Assembly: GCA_028065135.1 (NCBI GenBank)
Contig: JAPTWR010000039.1
Location: 6,267-48,150, forward strand
DNA from: Acidithiobacillus sp.
GTDB taxonomy: Bacteria > Pseudomonadota > Gammaproteobacteria > Acidithiobacillales > Acidithiobacillaceae
Reading direction: 5' to 3'
DNA length: 41,884 nt
Shown in pieces: positions 8,162-15,421 of the stretch (positions are counted from its first letter, which is position 1; the number at the start of each line of letters is the position of its first letter). The position numbers were made by a program, and so were the translations under genes. The notes beneath the pieces were generated by a model that ran no database searches, had not been told where the DNA came from, and was given only the letters and a program-made list of their open reading frames with translations.

Positions 8162-8647
8162 TTGATTATTAAAGTTCAACAGGAAGATTTCGAGCCCATG
8201 GCGGAGATGGCGGCTTATCCAGTGGATGCCATTGCCGGAGCGGGTGGCTCGGTTACTTTTACCGGGACGGTGCGCGATTATAGTGAGGCGGCGGATATTT
8301 TGGCCATGGAGATCGAGCATTATCCGGGGATGACGGAGCGCGAGCTGGAGCGCATCAGTGCCGAGGCAGCCCGGCGCTATGATATTCTCGGTAGTCTGAT
8401 TATTCATCGTTATGGGCATCTGGCGCCCCAGGACAACATTGTGATGGTGGCGGTATGGTCGCGGCACCGGGCGGCGGCCTTTGATGCCTGCCGTTTTTTG
8501 ATCGATCTCCTGAAAACCAGCGCGCCTTTCTGGAAAAAAGAGGTCACCCTTGCGGGCGCGCGCTGGGTGACCGATTGCCCAGGCTGCCGTGCCGGGGGGC
8601 GCGAGGGTCACACCCATGCTCCTTATTCCCACACACAGTTGAAGTGA
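8162..8647 (+). CDS. moaE: Molybdopterin synthase catalytic subunit MoaE
   Basis: This 161-residue large subunit of molybdopterin synthase receives sulfur from the MoaD C-terminus. The family signature is clear: [26 protein letters not shown] (here [17 protein letters not shown]), [23 protein letters not shown] and the catalytic-region lysines in FWKKEV. The start is a TTG at 8162, giving [10 protein letters not shown], the expected N-terminus; the first in-frame ATG would remove this conserved strand. It is tightly coupled to moaD. The C-terminal His-rich tail ([15 protein letters not shown]) is longer than in some homologues. Confidence 0.95.
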   Translation: MIIKVQQEDFEPMAEMAAYPVDAIAGAGGSVTFTGTVRDYSEAADILAMEIEHYPGMTERELERISAEAARRYDILGSLIIHRYGHLAPQDNIVMVAVWSRHRAAAFDACRFLIDLLKTSAPFWKKEVTLAGARWVTDCPGCRAGGREGHTHAPYSHTQLK

Positions 8648-8654
8648 GATTGCT

Positions 8655-9140
8655 ATGCCAAGTTTTGATGTGGTGTCTGAAGTGGATATGCAGGAAGTGG
8701 ATAATGCCCTGCATACAACGGTCAAGGAAATAAACACCCGCTATGACTTTAAGGGCAGCAAGGCGTCGATGGAGCGCAAGGAGAAGGAGATCATCCTGGT
8801 CGCTGAGGATGAATACAAGCTGGGACAGATGATCGATTTGCTCTCGATGCGCATGGTGAAGCGCGGGGTGGATTTGAAGGCCCTGGATGTGGGTAAAGTG
8901 GCGTCTGCGGCGGGTGGGATGGAGCGGCAGGTGTTGGGCCTGAAAGTCGGGCTGGAGACAGAAGTGTCCAAGCGCATGATCAAGTTCTTGAAGGACGGTA
9001 AGTTCAAGGCGCAGGGCAGTATTCAGGGAGACCAGTTGCGGGTGTCCGGCAAGAGCCGGGACGAGCTGCAGGCCGCTATTGCCGCGCTGCGGGGGCACGA
9101 TTTTGGTCTGCCAATACAATTCAACAACTTCCGGGACTAA
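8655..9140 (+). CDS. yajQ: YajQ family cyclic-di-GMP-binding protein
   Basis: This 161-residue protein matches the YajQ family over its full length: [40 protein letters not shown] and the C-terminal [12 protein letters not shown]. The fold is two ferredoxin-like domains. Some members bind cyclic di-GMP and act as transcription co-regulators, and others bind nucleotides, so the exact role here is uncertain. It starts 7 bases after moaE with a weak ribosome-binding site, probably in the same transcript, and ends 24 bases before the small ORF that precedes gcvT. Confidence 0.93.
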   Translation: MPSFDVVSEVDMQEVDNALHTTVKEINTRYDFKGSKASMERKEKEIILVAEDEYKLGQMIDLLSMRMVKRGVDLKALDVGKVASAAGGMERQVLGLKVGLETEVSKRMIKFLKDGKFKAQGSIQGDQLRVSGKSRDELQAAIAALRGHDFGLPIQFNNFRD

Positions 9141-9164
9141 TCGCAAGCATCAAAGAGGGACGGC

Positions 9165-9230
9165 ATGAATAAGACAAAGTGGGCAGCGCTCATTGCAGAG
9201 GTGTCGGGCGTGGCGGCGGTCGTTTTATGA
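9165..9230 (+). CDS. Possible 21-residue leader peptide coupled to gcvT
   Basis: A 22-codon frame (ATG 9165, TGA 9228-9230) starts with MNKTKWAALIAEV and continues with hydrophobic Gly/Ala/Val/Leu residues. It has an AGAGGGA ribosome-binding site 4 bases upstream. Its TGA overlaps the gcvT ATG as ATGA, the same stop-start arrangement used by the following genes. It could be a leader peptide for translational coupling, a tiny membrane peptide, or the remnant of a longer membrane protein. Being so short, it could also be chance. gcvT itself has no good ribosome-binding site immediately upstream of 9227, which favours real translation of this frame. Confidence 0.45.
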   Translation: MNKTKWAALIAEVSGVAAVVL

Positions 9231-10354
9231 GCACGATCTCAGCACGGCGCACGGTGCTTTATGACTGGCATGTCGCGCATGGCGCGCGCATGGTGAACTT
9301 CGCTGGTTGGGAAATGCCTCTGAACTACGGTTCGCAATTGGCGGAGCATGAGGCGGTGCGGCAGGCGGCGGGGTTTTTTGACGTGTCGCACATGCGGCCT
9401 TTGGATCTGGGCGGAGCGGATGCGCGGACGTTGCTGCGCTATGCCTTGGCCAACGATGTGGCGAAGCTGGATGCGGTGCCGGGCAAGGCGCTGTACAGCA
9501 CGATGCTGCAAGGCGATGGCGGGATTATTGACGATCTGATCGTCACCCATCGTGGAGATGGTAGGTATCGGATTGTGCTGAATGCAGGGGGGGCGGAGGC
9601 GGACACGGCGCACCTGCAGGCCCTGGTGGATGCCCACCGCTGGCGGGTGACCCTGCAGAAGCGGCCGGATCTGGGAATTCTGGCGGTACAGGGTCCCACA
9701 GCGCGAGTCATGGCGGCGGCGGCCTTGGGCATGTCCGCATTGGCGGAGTTGCCGGTTTTTCACGCATTGGAGCAGGGTGATTTCTTCGTCGGGCGCACAG
9801 GTTATACCGGTGAAGATGGGGTCGAAGTGATCGCTGCGAATACTTTGTTGCCGGGCCTGGCGAATCGGCTGGTGGCCGCCGGGGTGTGTCCAGCCGGGTT
9901 GGCGGCACGGGATAGCCTGCGTCTGGAAGCGGGACTGGATCTTTACGGCCAGGATATGACGACGGCGGTTTCGCCTTACGCGAGTAATTTGGCCTGGACG
10001 GTGGATTTACGTGCCGCAGGGCGGGATTTCCTGGGGCGAACCGCACTGGAGGCACAGTTGGCCGCGGGGAGTGGCGCCAAATTGATCGGCCTGGCGATGC
10101 GTGAGGGGATTCCCCGTCATGGTTATGCGGTGGAAGATGCGGCGGGGCAGCCTTGTGGGGTGGTCACCAGCGGTATTTTCTCGCCCAGCCTGCAGTGCGG
10201 CATCGCGCTGGCCCGCGTGGATGCGGCGCTGGAGCCGGGGGCCACATGCGCCGTTGTGGTGCGCGGGGCGCGGCGTCCGGCTCTGGTGGTAAAGCCGCCT
10301 TTCTGGCGGCAAGGCGTGGCAACTTTTTCTTTTCCTGAGGAGCATGCGGCATGA
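9227..10354 (+). CDS. gcvT: Glycine cleavage system T protein (aminomethyltransferase)
   Basis: This 375-residue protein transfers the methylene group from the aminomethyl-lipoyl arm of GcvH to tetrahydrofolate, releasing ammonia. Family features are LYDWHVAHGARMVNFAGWEM, FFDVSHM, the folate-site GRTGYTGEDGVEV segment, and ARDSLRLEAGLDLYGQDM. Length is typical (360-375). The ATG at 9227 is chosen because MSTISARRTVLYDWH aligns with the family N-terminus; a longer frame from 9179 has no family resemblance. The start overlaps the stop of a 21-residue ORF, and the stop overlaps the gcvH start (ATGA at 10351-10354). Confidence 0.95.
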   Translation: MSTISARRTVLYDWHVAHGARMVNFAGWEMPLNYGSQLAEHEAVRQAAGFFDVSHMRPLDLGGADARTLLRYALANDVAKLDAVPGKALYSTMLQGDGGIIDDLIVTHRGDGRYRIVLNAGGAEADTAHLQALVDAHRWRVTLQKRPDLGILAVQGPTARVMAAAALGMSALAELPVFHALEQGDFFVGRTGYTGEDGVEVIAANTLLPGLANRLVAAGVCPAGLAARDSLRLEAGLDLYGQDMTTAVSPYASNLAWTVDLRAAGRDFLGRTALEAQLAAGSGAKLIGLAMREGIPRHGYAVEDAAGQPCGVVTSGIFSPSLQCGIALARVDAALEPGATCAVVVRGARRPALVVKPPFWRQGVATFSFPEEHAA

Positions 10355-10734
10355 GCAAGATTCCGGAGACGTTGCGTTACAGCGATACCCATGAGTGGGT
10401 CGAAGACCTGGGGGGCGGACGCTATCGGGTGGGGATTACCGATCATGCCCAGGAATTGCTGGGGGATCTGGTGTATGTGGAAGTGCCTGATATCGGTAAG
10501 GCGATTCATGGTGGTGAAGTCTGCGGCGTGCTGGAGTCGGTCAAGGCGGCGGCGGATTTGTATGCGCCCGTCAATGGCACGGTGATGGAGCGTCATGACG
10601 GACTGGGGGATAACCCACAGTGGCTCAATGAAGACCCCTATGGTCAGGGCTGGATTATGGTGGTCGAGGCCGACGCCGCAGCCTGGGCCGGACTTTTGGA
10701 TGCGGCAGCTTATGCTAAATTAACGGAGTCTTGA
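10351..10734 (+). CDS. gcvH: Glycine cleavage system H protein (lipoyl carrier)
   Basis: This 127-residue carrier protein bears a lipoyl group on Lys65 in LESVKAAAD and shuttles the aminomethyl intermediate between the P, T and L proteins. Typical stretches are YSDTHEWVE, GITDHAQELLGDLVYVEVP and NPQWLNEDPYGQGWI. Length is that of the family. The start overlaps the gcvT stop (ATGA), and gcvPA begins 4 bases after its stop. The L protein (dihydrolipoyl dehydrogenase) and lipoylation enzymes are not in this window. Confidence 0.97.
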   Translation: MSKIPETLRYSDTHEWVEDLGGGRYRVGITDHAQELLGDLVYVEVPDIGKAIHGGEVCGVLESVKAAADLYAPVNGTVMERHDGLGDNPQWLNEDPYGQGWIMVVEADAAAWAGLLDAAAYAKLTES

Positions 10735-10738
10735 GTAA

Positions 10739-12091
10739 ATGCCCTATATTCCCCACGATGGGTTGGAGACGGCGGCCATGTTGGCCGCCGTCGGCGTTGA
10801 CAGCCTCGACCAGCTATTTGATGAAATCCCGCCCAATTTGCAAGTGCAGGATATGGCCTTGCCCGAAGGGCTGTCGGAGATGGCTCTGCGCCGCGAACTG
10901 GAGGGGCGAGCCCTGAGCAACGCGCCGTTGCGCTGCTTTGCGGGGGGGGGCGCTTACGCCCACCACATCCCAGCCATCGTCTGGGAGATCGCCGGACGCG
11001 GCGAATTTTATTCCGCCTATACGCCGTATCAGCCGGAAGCCAGCCAGGGTACGCTGCAGGTCGTTTATGAATACCAAAGCTTTATCACGCGGCTGACCGG
11101 ATTGGAGGTGAGCAATGCCTCGCTTTACGACGGGGCCTCGGGGCTGGCGGAGGCCTGCCTGATGGCGTTGCGTATTCAGGGCGGTCAGGGCGATGATAAA
11201 TCTATTCTGGTACCGGAGAATCTGCTGCCGGGTTGGCGGCGGGTTTTGGATAGCATTCTCGGCCTGCAACAGATCCGTTTGGTGACGGTGCCTTATGACC
11301 GCGTTGCCGGCACTCTGGTATTACCTGCGGAGGCGGGGGATGCGGCGGCGCTGATCATTCCTCAGAGTAACGCCCTGGGTTTGCTGGAGTCCGTGGATGT
11401 GCTGACCGACTGGGCCCATGGCCATGGTCTGTTGGCCATCGCCGTGGTCAATCCCCTGGCTTTGGCTTTGCTGAAGGCGCCGGGGGATTGGGGCACACAG
11501 GGCGCGGATATGGCGGTGGGCGAAGGGCAGCCGCTGGGCATTCCCCTGACCGGCGGTGGGCCGTACTTTGGTTTTCTCGCCTGCCGCAAGGCCCATGTGC
11601 GGCAGTTACCGGGACGGCTGGTCGCCAAAACCGTGGACGGACAGGGCCGGGCGGGCTTTTGTCTGACCTTGCAGGCGCGGGAGCAGCATATTCGCCGCGG
11701 TAAGGCGACGAGCAACATCTGCACCAATCAGGGCCTGATGGTGACGGCGGCCACCATTCACATGGCAACGCTGGGCGGGCATGGCTTGCAACGGACGGCG
11801 GTGCTATGTCATGAACGTGCCGTACGGCTGCGGGAACTGTTGACGGTCGTGCCGGGGGTGCGCCTGCCTTACGGCGGACCTTTCTTCCACGAGTTTGTGC
11901 TGCGTTTGCCACATGCTGCCGTGGCGGTGCGGGATGCGCTGCTGGGCCACGGTCTGCTGGCGGGACTCCCGCTCTCTGACTGGGGGATGGGGGAGGCTGG
12001 CGATCTGCTGGTGTGCGCCACGGAACTGCTGGATGAGGCCGATCTGCTGGCGTATCGCGATGCCCTGACCTCTGTGCTGGAGACCTTATGA
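10739..12091 (+). CDS. gcvPA: Glycine dehydrogenase (decarboxylating) subunit 1
   Basis: This 450-residue N-terminal half of the split P protein forms, with gcvPB, the PLP-dependent glycine decarboxylase. It begins MPYIPHDGLETAAML, where the usual form is YIPHT; the Thr is Asp here. Other family markers are FAGGGAYAHHIPA, YTPYQPEASQGTLQ, YDGASGLAEA and GKATSNICTNQ. The split gcvPA/gcvPB form is common in Gram-positives, archaea and some proteobacteria, in contrast to the single large E. coli GcvP. The stop overlaps the gcvPB start as ATGA (12088-12091). Confidence 0.95.
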   Translation: MPYIPHDGLETAAMLAAVGVDSLDQLFDEIPPNLQVQDMALPEGLSEMALRRELEGRALSNAPLRCFAGGGAYAHHIPAIVWEIAGRGEFYSAYTPYQPEASQGTLQVVYEYQSFITRLTGLEVSNASLYDGASGLAEACLMALRIQGGQGDDKSILVPENLLPGWRRVLDSILGLQQIRLVTVPYDRVAGTLVLPAEAGDAAALIIPQSNALGLLESVDVLTDWAHGHGLLAIAVVNPLALALLKAPGDWGTQGADMAVGEGQPLGIPLTGGGPYFGFLACRKAHVRQLPGRLVAKTVDGQGRAGFCLTLQAREQHIRRGKATSNICTNQGLMVTAATIHMATLGGHGLQRTAVLCHERAVRLRELLTVVPGVRLPYGGPFFHEFVLRLPHAAVAVRDALLGHGLLAGLPLSDWGMGEAGDLLVCATELLDEADLLAYRDALTSVLETL

Positions 12092-13518
12092 GCGATTCCA
12101 TTTTCGATCACGATCACCATTTTCCGGCGGTGGAGTTGCCGTCCGATATCCCGGCGGAGCTACTGCGGAAGGCACCCCTGAATCTGCCCAACCCGGCGGA
12201 ACTGGAGGTGCTGCGTCACTATACCCGCCTGTCGCAGAAGAATTTTTCCATCGACACCCAGTTTTATCCACTGGGCTCCTGCACCATGAAATATAATCCG
12301 CGGATTGCCCATACCATGGCCTCGCTGCCGGGCTTCGCGCGCCTGCATCCGGACACGCCGGCACCAGCCATGCAGGGACTTCTGCAGGTGCTCTGGGAGT
12401 TGCAGGAATGGCTGGCGGCGGTAACCGGCATGGCGGCGGTGAGTCTGACCCCGGCGGCGGGCGCCCAGGGCGAGTTGGCCGGTGTCGCCATGATCCGCGC
12501 CTATCATGCGGCGCGCGGAGACCATGAACGGCGGAAAATGCTGATTCCTGCGGCGGCGCACGGCACCAATCCGGCCAGTGCCCAGATGGCGGGGTTTGCG
12601 GTGGTGGAAATTCCCAATCTGGTTGACGGTGATCTGGACATGGCCTTTTTAGATCAGCATCTGGGGCCGGATGTGGCAGGAATTATGCTGACCAATCCCT
12701 CCACATTGGGGGTGTTTGAGCGACGGATAGCGGATATTGCCGCGCGCGTTCATGGGGCGGGGGGGCTGCTCTATTATGACGGCGCCAACCTGAATGCCAT
12801 TCTCGGACGGGTGCAGCCGGGCCAGATGGGCTTTGATGTGATGCACTTGAATCTGCACAAGACTTTTGCGACACCCCATGGCGGCGGCGGGCCAGGTGCG
12901 GGTGCGGTGGCGGTGCAGGAACGCCTGCGACCCTTTCTGCCCCTGCCCATGGTGACTCGCTCCGAAGAGGGTGCTCTGCGCTGGTTGGACGAGGGTGATT
13001 TACCCCAGAGCATCGGTCGGCTCAGTGCCCATGGCGGTAATGTCGGTGTGCTGCTGCGTGCCCATGCCTATCTACGCCGTCTGGGTCGGGTAGGGGTAGG
13101 TCGGGTATCGGCTTATGCCGCGCTCAATGCCAACTACCTGCTCAAGGAATTGCAGCGGGTGGGTTATCAGGCGGCTTTTCCGGAGCGACGAGCCAGCCAC
13201 GAGTTCATCCTGACGGTCAGTGACTTGCAGAAAGCGACGGGCATCCGGGCGCTGGATGTGGCCAAGCGTTTGCTGGATTTCGGGATTCACGCGCCGACCA
13301 TCTACTTCCCGCAACTGGTGCCCGAGTGTTTGCTGATTGAGCCGACGGAGACGGAAAGCAAGGCAACCCTGGACCGTTTTGTGGCGGTCATGGCGCAGAT
13401 TCGTCAGGAGGCACTGGCGCAACCGGAACTTTTGCGTGAAGCGCCCCACCATCTGCCGGTGGGGCGGCTGGATGAGGCGCTGGCGGCGCGGCACCTGGAT
13501 GTGGCGGCCGCACAATGA
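12088..13518 (+). CDS. gcvPB: Glycine dehydrogenase (decarboxylating) subunit 2
   Basis: This 476-residue C-terminal half of the split P protein carries the PLP-binding lysine (Lys258 in NLHKTFATPHGGGGPG). Other markers are YTRLSQKNFSIDTQFYPLGS, CTMKYNPR, GAQGELAGV, AAHGTNPASA and YDGANLNAI. The protein decarboxylates glycine and passes the aminomethyl group to GcvH. Length is near the usual 480-500. Its stop overlaps the moxR start by 4 bases (ATGA, 13515-13518), so the glycine cleavage genes and the following MoxR group are probably co-translated. Confidence 0.96.
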   Translation: MSDSIFDHDHHFPAVELPSDIPAELLRKAPLNLPNPAELEVLRHYTRLSQKNFSIDTQFYPLGSCTMKYNPRIAHTMASLPGFARLHPDTPAPAMQGLLQVLWELQEWLAAVTGMAAVSLTPAAGAQGELAGVAMIRAYHAARGDHERRKMLIPAAAHGTNPASAQMAGFAVVEIPNLVDGDLDMAFLDQHLGPDVAGIMLTNPSTLGVFERRIADIAARVHGAGGLLYYDGANLNAILGRVQPGQMGFDVMHLNLHKTFATPHGGGGPGAGAVAVQERLRPFLPLPMVTRSEEGALRWLDEGDLPQSIGRLSAHGGNVGVLLRAHAYLRRLGRVGVGRVSAYAALNANYLLKELQRVGYQAAFPERRASHEFILTVSDLQKATGIRALDVAKRLLDFGIHAPTIYFPQLVPECLLIEPTETESKATLDRFVAVMAQIRQEALAQPELLREAPHHLPVGRLDEALAARHLDVAAAQ

Positions 13519-14423
13519 CGGTATCTCCGGCGAGTCTGCTGGACGCGCTCGGTGAGGTATTGCTCGATAAAGAACGGGCGCTGCGCCTGATTCTATCCGG
13601 CTTTCTGGCCGGCGGGCATGTGCTGGTGGAAGATGTTCCGGGGGTGGGCAAGACGACTTTGTCACTGGGATTGGCGCGTCTGCTGGGTCTGGATTTTACG
13701 CGGGTGCAGATGACGGCGGACATGCTGCCGGGGGATATCTTGGGGAGCAGTCTCTTCGATCCGCGCGAGCAACGCTTCGCCTTTCATCGGGGTCCGATTT
13801 TTCATGCCGTAGTACTGATGGATGAAATCAACCGGGCTTCGCCACGCAGTCAGTCGGCCCTGCTGGAAGCCATGGCAGAAGGACAGGTTTCGGCGGATGG
13901 GCAGAGCTTTCCGCTGCCCAAGCCCTTTTTTGTGATCGCCACCCAGAATCCGCAGGAGCACGCTGGAGTCTTCCCGCTGCCGGAGAGTCAACTGGACCGC
14001 TTTACGCTGCGTCTGTCGCTGGGCTATCCGAGTCGCGAGGCGGAGCGGCGGTTGTTGGCTGGGGAAAATCGACGGCCCGCCGATCTGCAAGCCTTGGCCG
14101 ATGCCGCGCTGCTGCGCCAGTGGCAGGCAGCGGTTGCGGCGGTATTCCTGAGTCCGGAACTACAGGAAATGCTTTTGGCTCTGGCGCAACGCAGTCGTGA
14201 GGACGCGCGGGTGCGGACTGGGTTGTCGCCACGAGGTTTGCTGGCGCTCAAGGCGAGCGCACAGGCCTGGGCTTTTCTGGCGGGCCGGGATTTTGTGACA
14301 CCCGATGATCTGCGCGCGGTGACGGTACCGGTGCTGGGACATCGTTTGCTGTCCAGCGCATCGCTGGGCGGCGATGAACTGACGGCACTGCTGATGCAGG
14401 ATACCTGGGGTTTTGGTCCGTGA
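13515..14423 (+). CDS. MoxR family AAA+ ATPase
   Basis: This 302-residue AAA+ ATPase belongs to the MoxR family, chaperone-like ATPases that commonly act with DUF58/VWA-type partners in maturing complexes or responding to envelope stress. Walker A is GVGKTT (43-48) and Walker B is VVLMDE (99-104). Sensor 1 lies in VIATQNPQEHAG, and the LPESQLDRF segment is family-typical. The C-terminal lid includes TGLSPRGLLALKASAQAWAF. The ATG overlaps the gcvPB stop. The gene order moxR-DUF58-transglutaminase is a widely conserved module, so a shared function with the next two genes is likely. The client is unknown. Confidence 0.93.
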   Translation: MTVSPASLLDALGEVLLDKERALRLILSGFLAGGHVLVEDVPGVGKTTLSLGLARLLGLDFTRVQMTADMLPGDILGSSLFDPREQRFAFHRGPIFHAVVLMDEINRASPRSQSALLEAMAEGQVSADGQSFPLPKPFFVIATQNPQEHAGVFPLPESQLDRFTLRLSLGYPSREAERRLLAGENRRPADLQALADAALLRQWQAAVAAVFLSPELQEMLLALAQRSREDARVRTGLSPRGLLALKASAQAWAFLAGRDFVTPDDLRAVTVPVLGHRLLSSASLGGDELTALLMQDTWGFGP

Positions 14424-15421
14424 GTCGCAAACGGCGGGAGGTACGTCTTTCCCGTCCTGGTAAGGTCTTTGTCGGGCTGACCCTGGCCCTCGGCTTTTCT
14501 GCCGTGAACACCGGTAATAATGTCTTGTTCTTGCTGGTTTCCATGATGCTGGCCATCATGGTGCTTTCCGGTTTTGTCGCCATCGGCAACCTCTGGCGGG
14601 TGCATGCCGCTGTGCTGCCCGGCCAGATTTTTACCGCAGGAGAGCAGGGCGACCTGCTCCTGCGCATTTATAATCCACGCCCCTGGCCCCTGTGGCTGCT
14701 GGAACTGCGTCTGGGTGATGCGCAATGCACTCTGACTCGGGTGGGCGCGCGTCAGCAAGCCTTGGTTGCGCTGCCCTGGCACCCGCCGCTACGCGGTCAG
14801 CCGCCCTTACCCCCTCTACGGATGGGTTCCGCCTTTCCCTTTGCTTTTGTCTGGCGAGGTCTGCACCTGACGGTGGAGTCAGCGGACCAGCCCTGGGTGG
14901 CTCCCACCGCGGGCGAGCCATCGTTGCTGCCGGCAGATCTGGGTCAGCAGGAGGCTGAAGGGGGTGAGCCCGGTGGCAGCGGTGATCTGCTCTGGGTGCG
15001 GGAGCGTCTGCCCGGAGAAGGGCTGGGTGCTGTAGTCTGGCGTCGGGTGGACTGGTCTTTAGGCGCGCAGGGGGAGTTGCGCTTGCCTACCCGGGAGCGG
15101 GAGGAGGCAGGGCAGCGACGGATCTTGCTCGACTGGGAAGATGCGGCGCTGCAACACTGGCCAGTGGAGCAGCGCCTGCAAATACTCCGCGCGGCGCTGG
15201 ACATCGCGTTGGAACGGGGCTGGGCGTGGCAACTACGGATGCCTGGCGGGATGATTACGGGTCGCGGAAGATCGGGCCTGGATCAAGCCTTGCTGCTGCT
15301 GGCGCAACAGCCTCCTTTACCGATATTCCGGGAGGTCGAGCAGCGTGCTCCCCTGCCTCTGGGGCTGCGCATGGCCGGACAATGGTTGCGGCGCTTGCCG
15401 CATCCGGGAAGGGGGGGCTGA
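14420..15421 (+). CDS. DUF58 domain-containing membrane protein
   Basis: This 333-residue protein has two adjacent N-terminal membrane spans (about residues 16-54). The rest is a cytoplasmic domain of the DUF58 type: the stretch RERLPGEGLGAVVWRRVDWS corresponds to the conserved pattern ending in (I/V)xW that marks the family. It starts with GTG at 14420, forming GTGA with the moxR stop, and stops at 15421 in TGATG with the transglutaminase gene. DUF58 proteins are the usual partners of MoxR ATPases. Biochemical role is unknown. Sequence conservation looks modest, so homology rests on the motif, topology and gene order together. Confidence 0.83.
   Translation: MSRKRREVRLSRPGKVFVGLTLALGFSAVNTGNNVLFLLVSMMLAIMVLSGFVAIGNLWRVHAAVLPGQIFTAGEQGDLLLRIYNPRPWPLWLLELRLGDAQCTLTRVGARQQALVALPWHPPLRGQPPLPPLRMGSAFPFAFVWRGLHLTVESADQPWVAPTAGEPSLLPADLGQQEAEGGEPGGSGDLLWVRERLPGEGLGAVVWRRVDWSLGAQGELRLPTREREEAGQRRILLDWEDAALQHWPVEQRLQILRAALDIALERGWAWQLRMPGGMITGRGRSGLDQALLLLAQQPPLPIFREVEQRAPLPLGLRMAGQWLRRLPHPGRGG

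Noticed and set aside
9141..9226. Glycine riboswitch upstream of gcvT
   Set aside because: Only 86 bases separate yajQ from gcvT, most of them a small reading frame. No tandem aptamer-like structure fits there.
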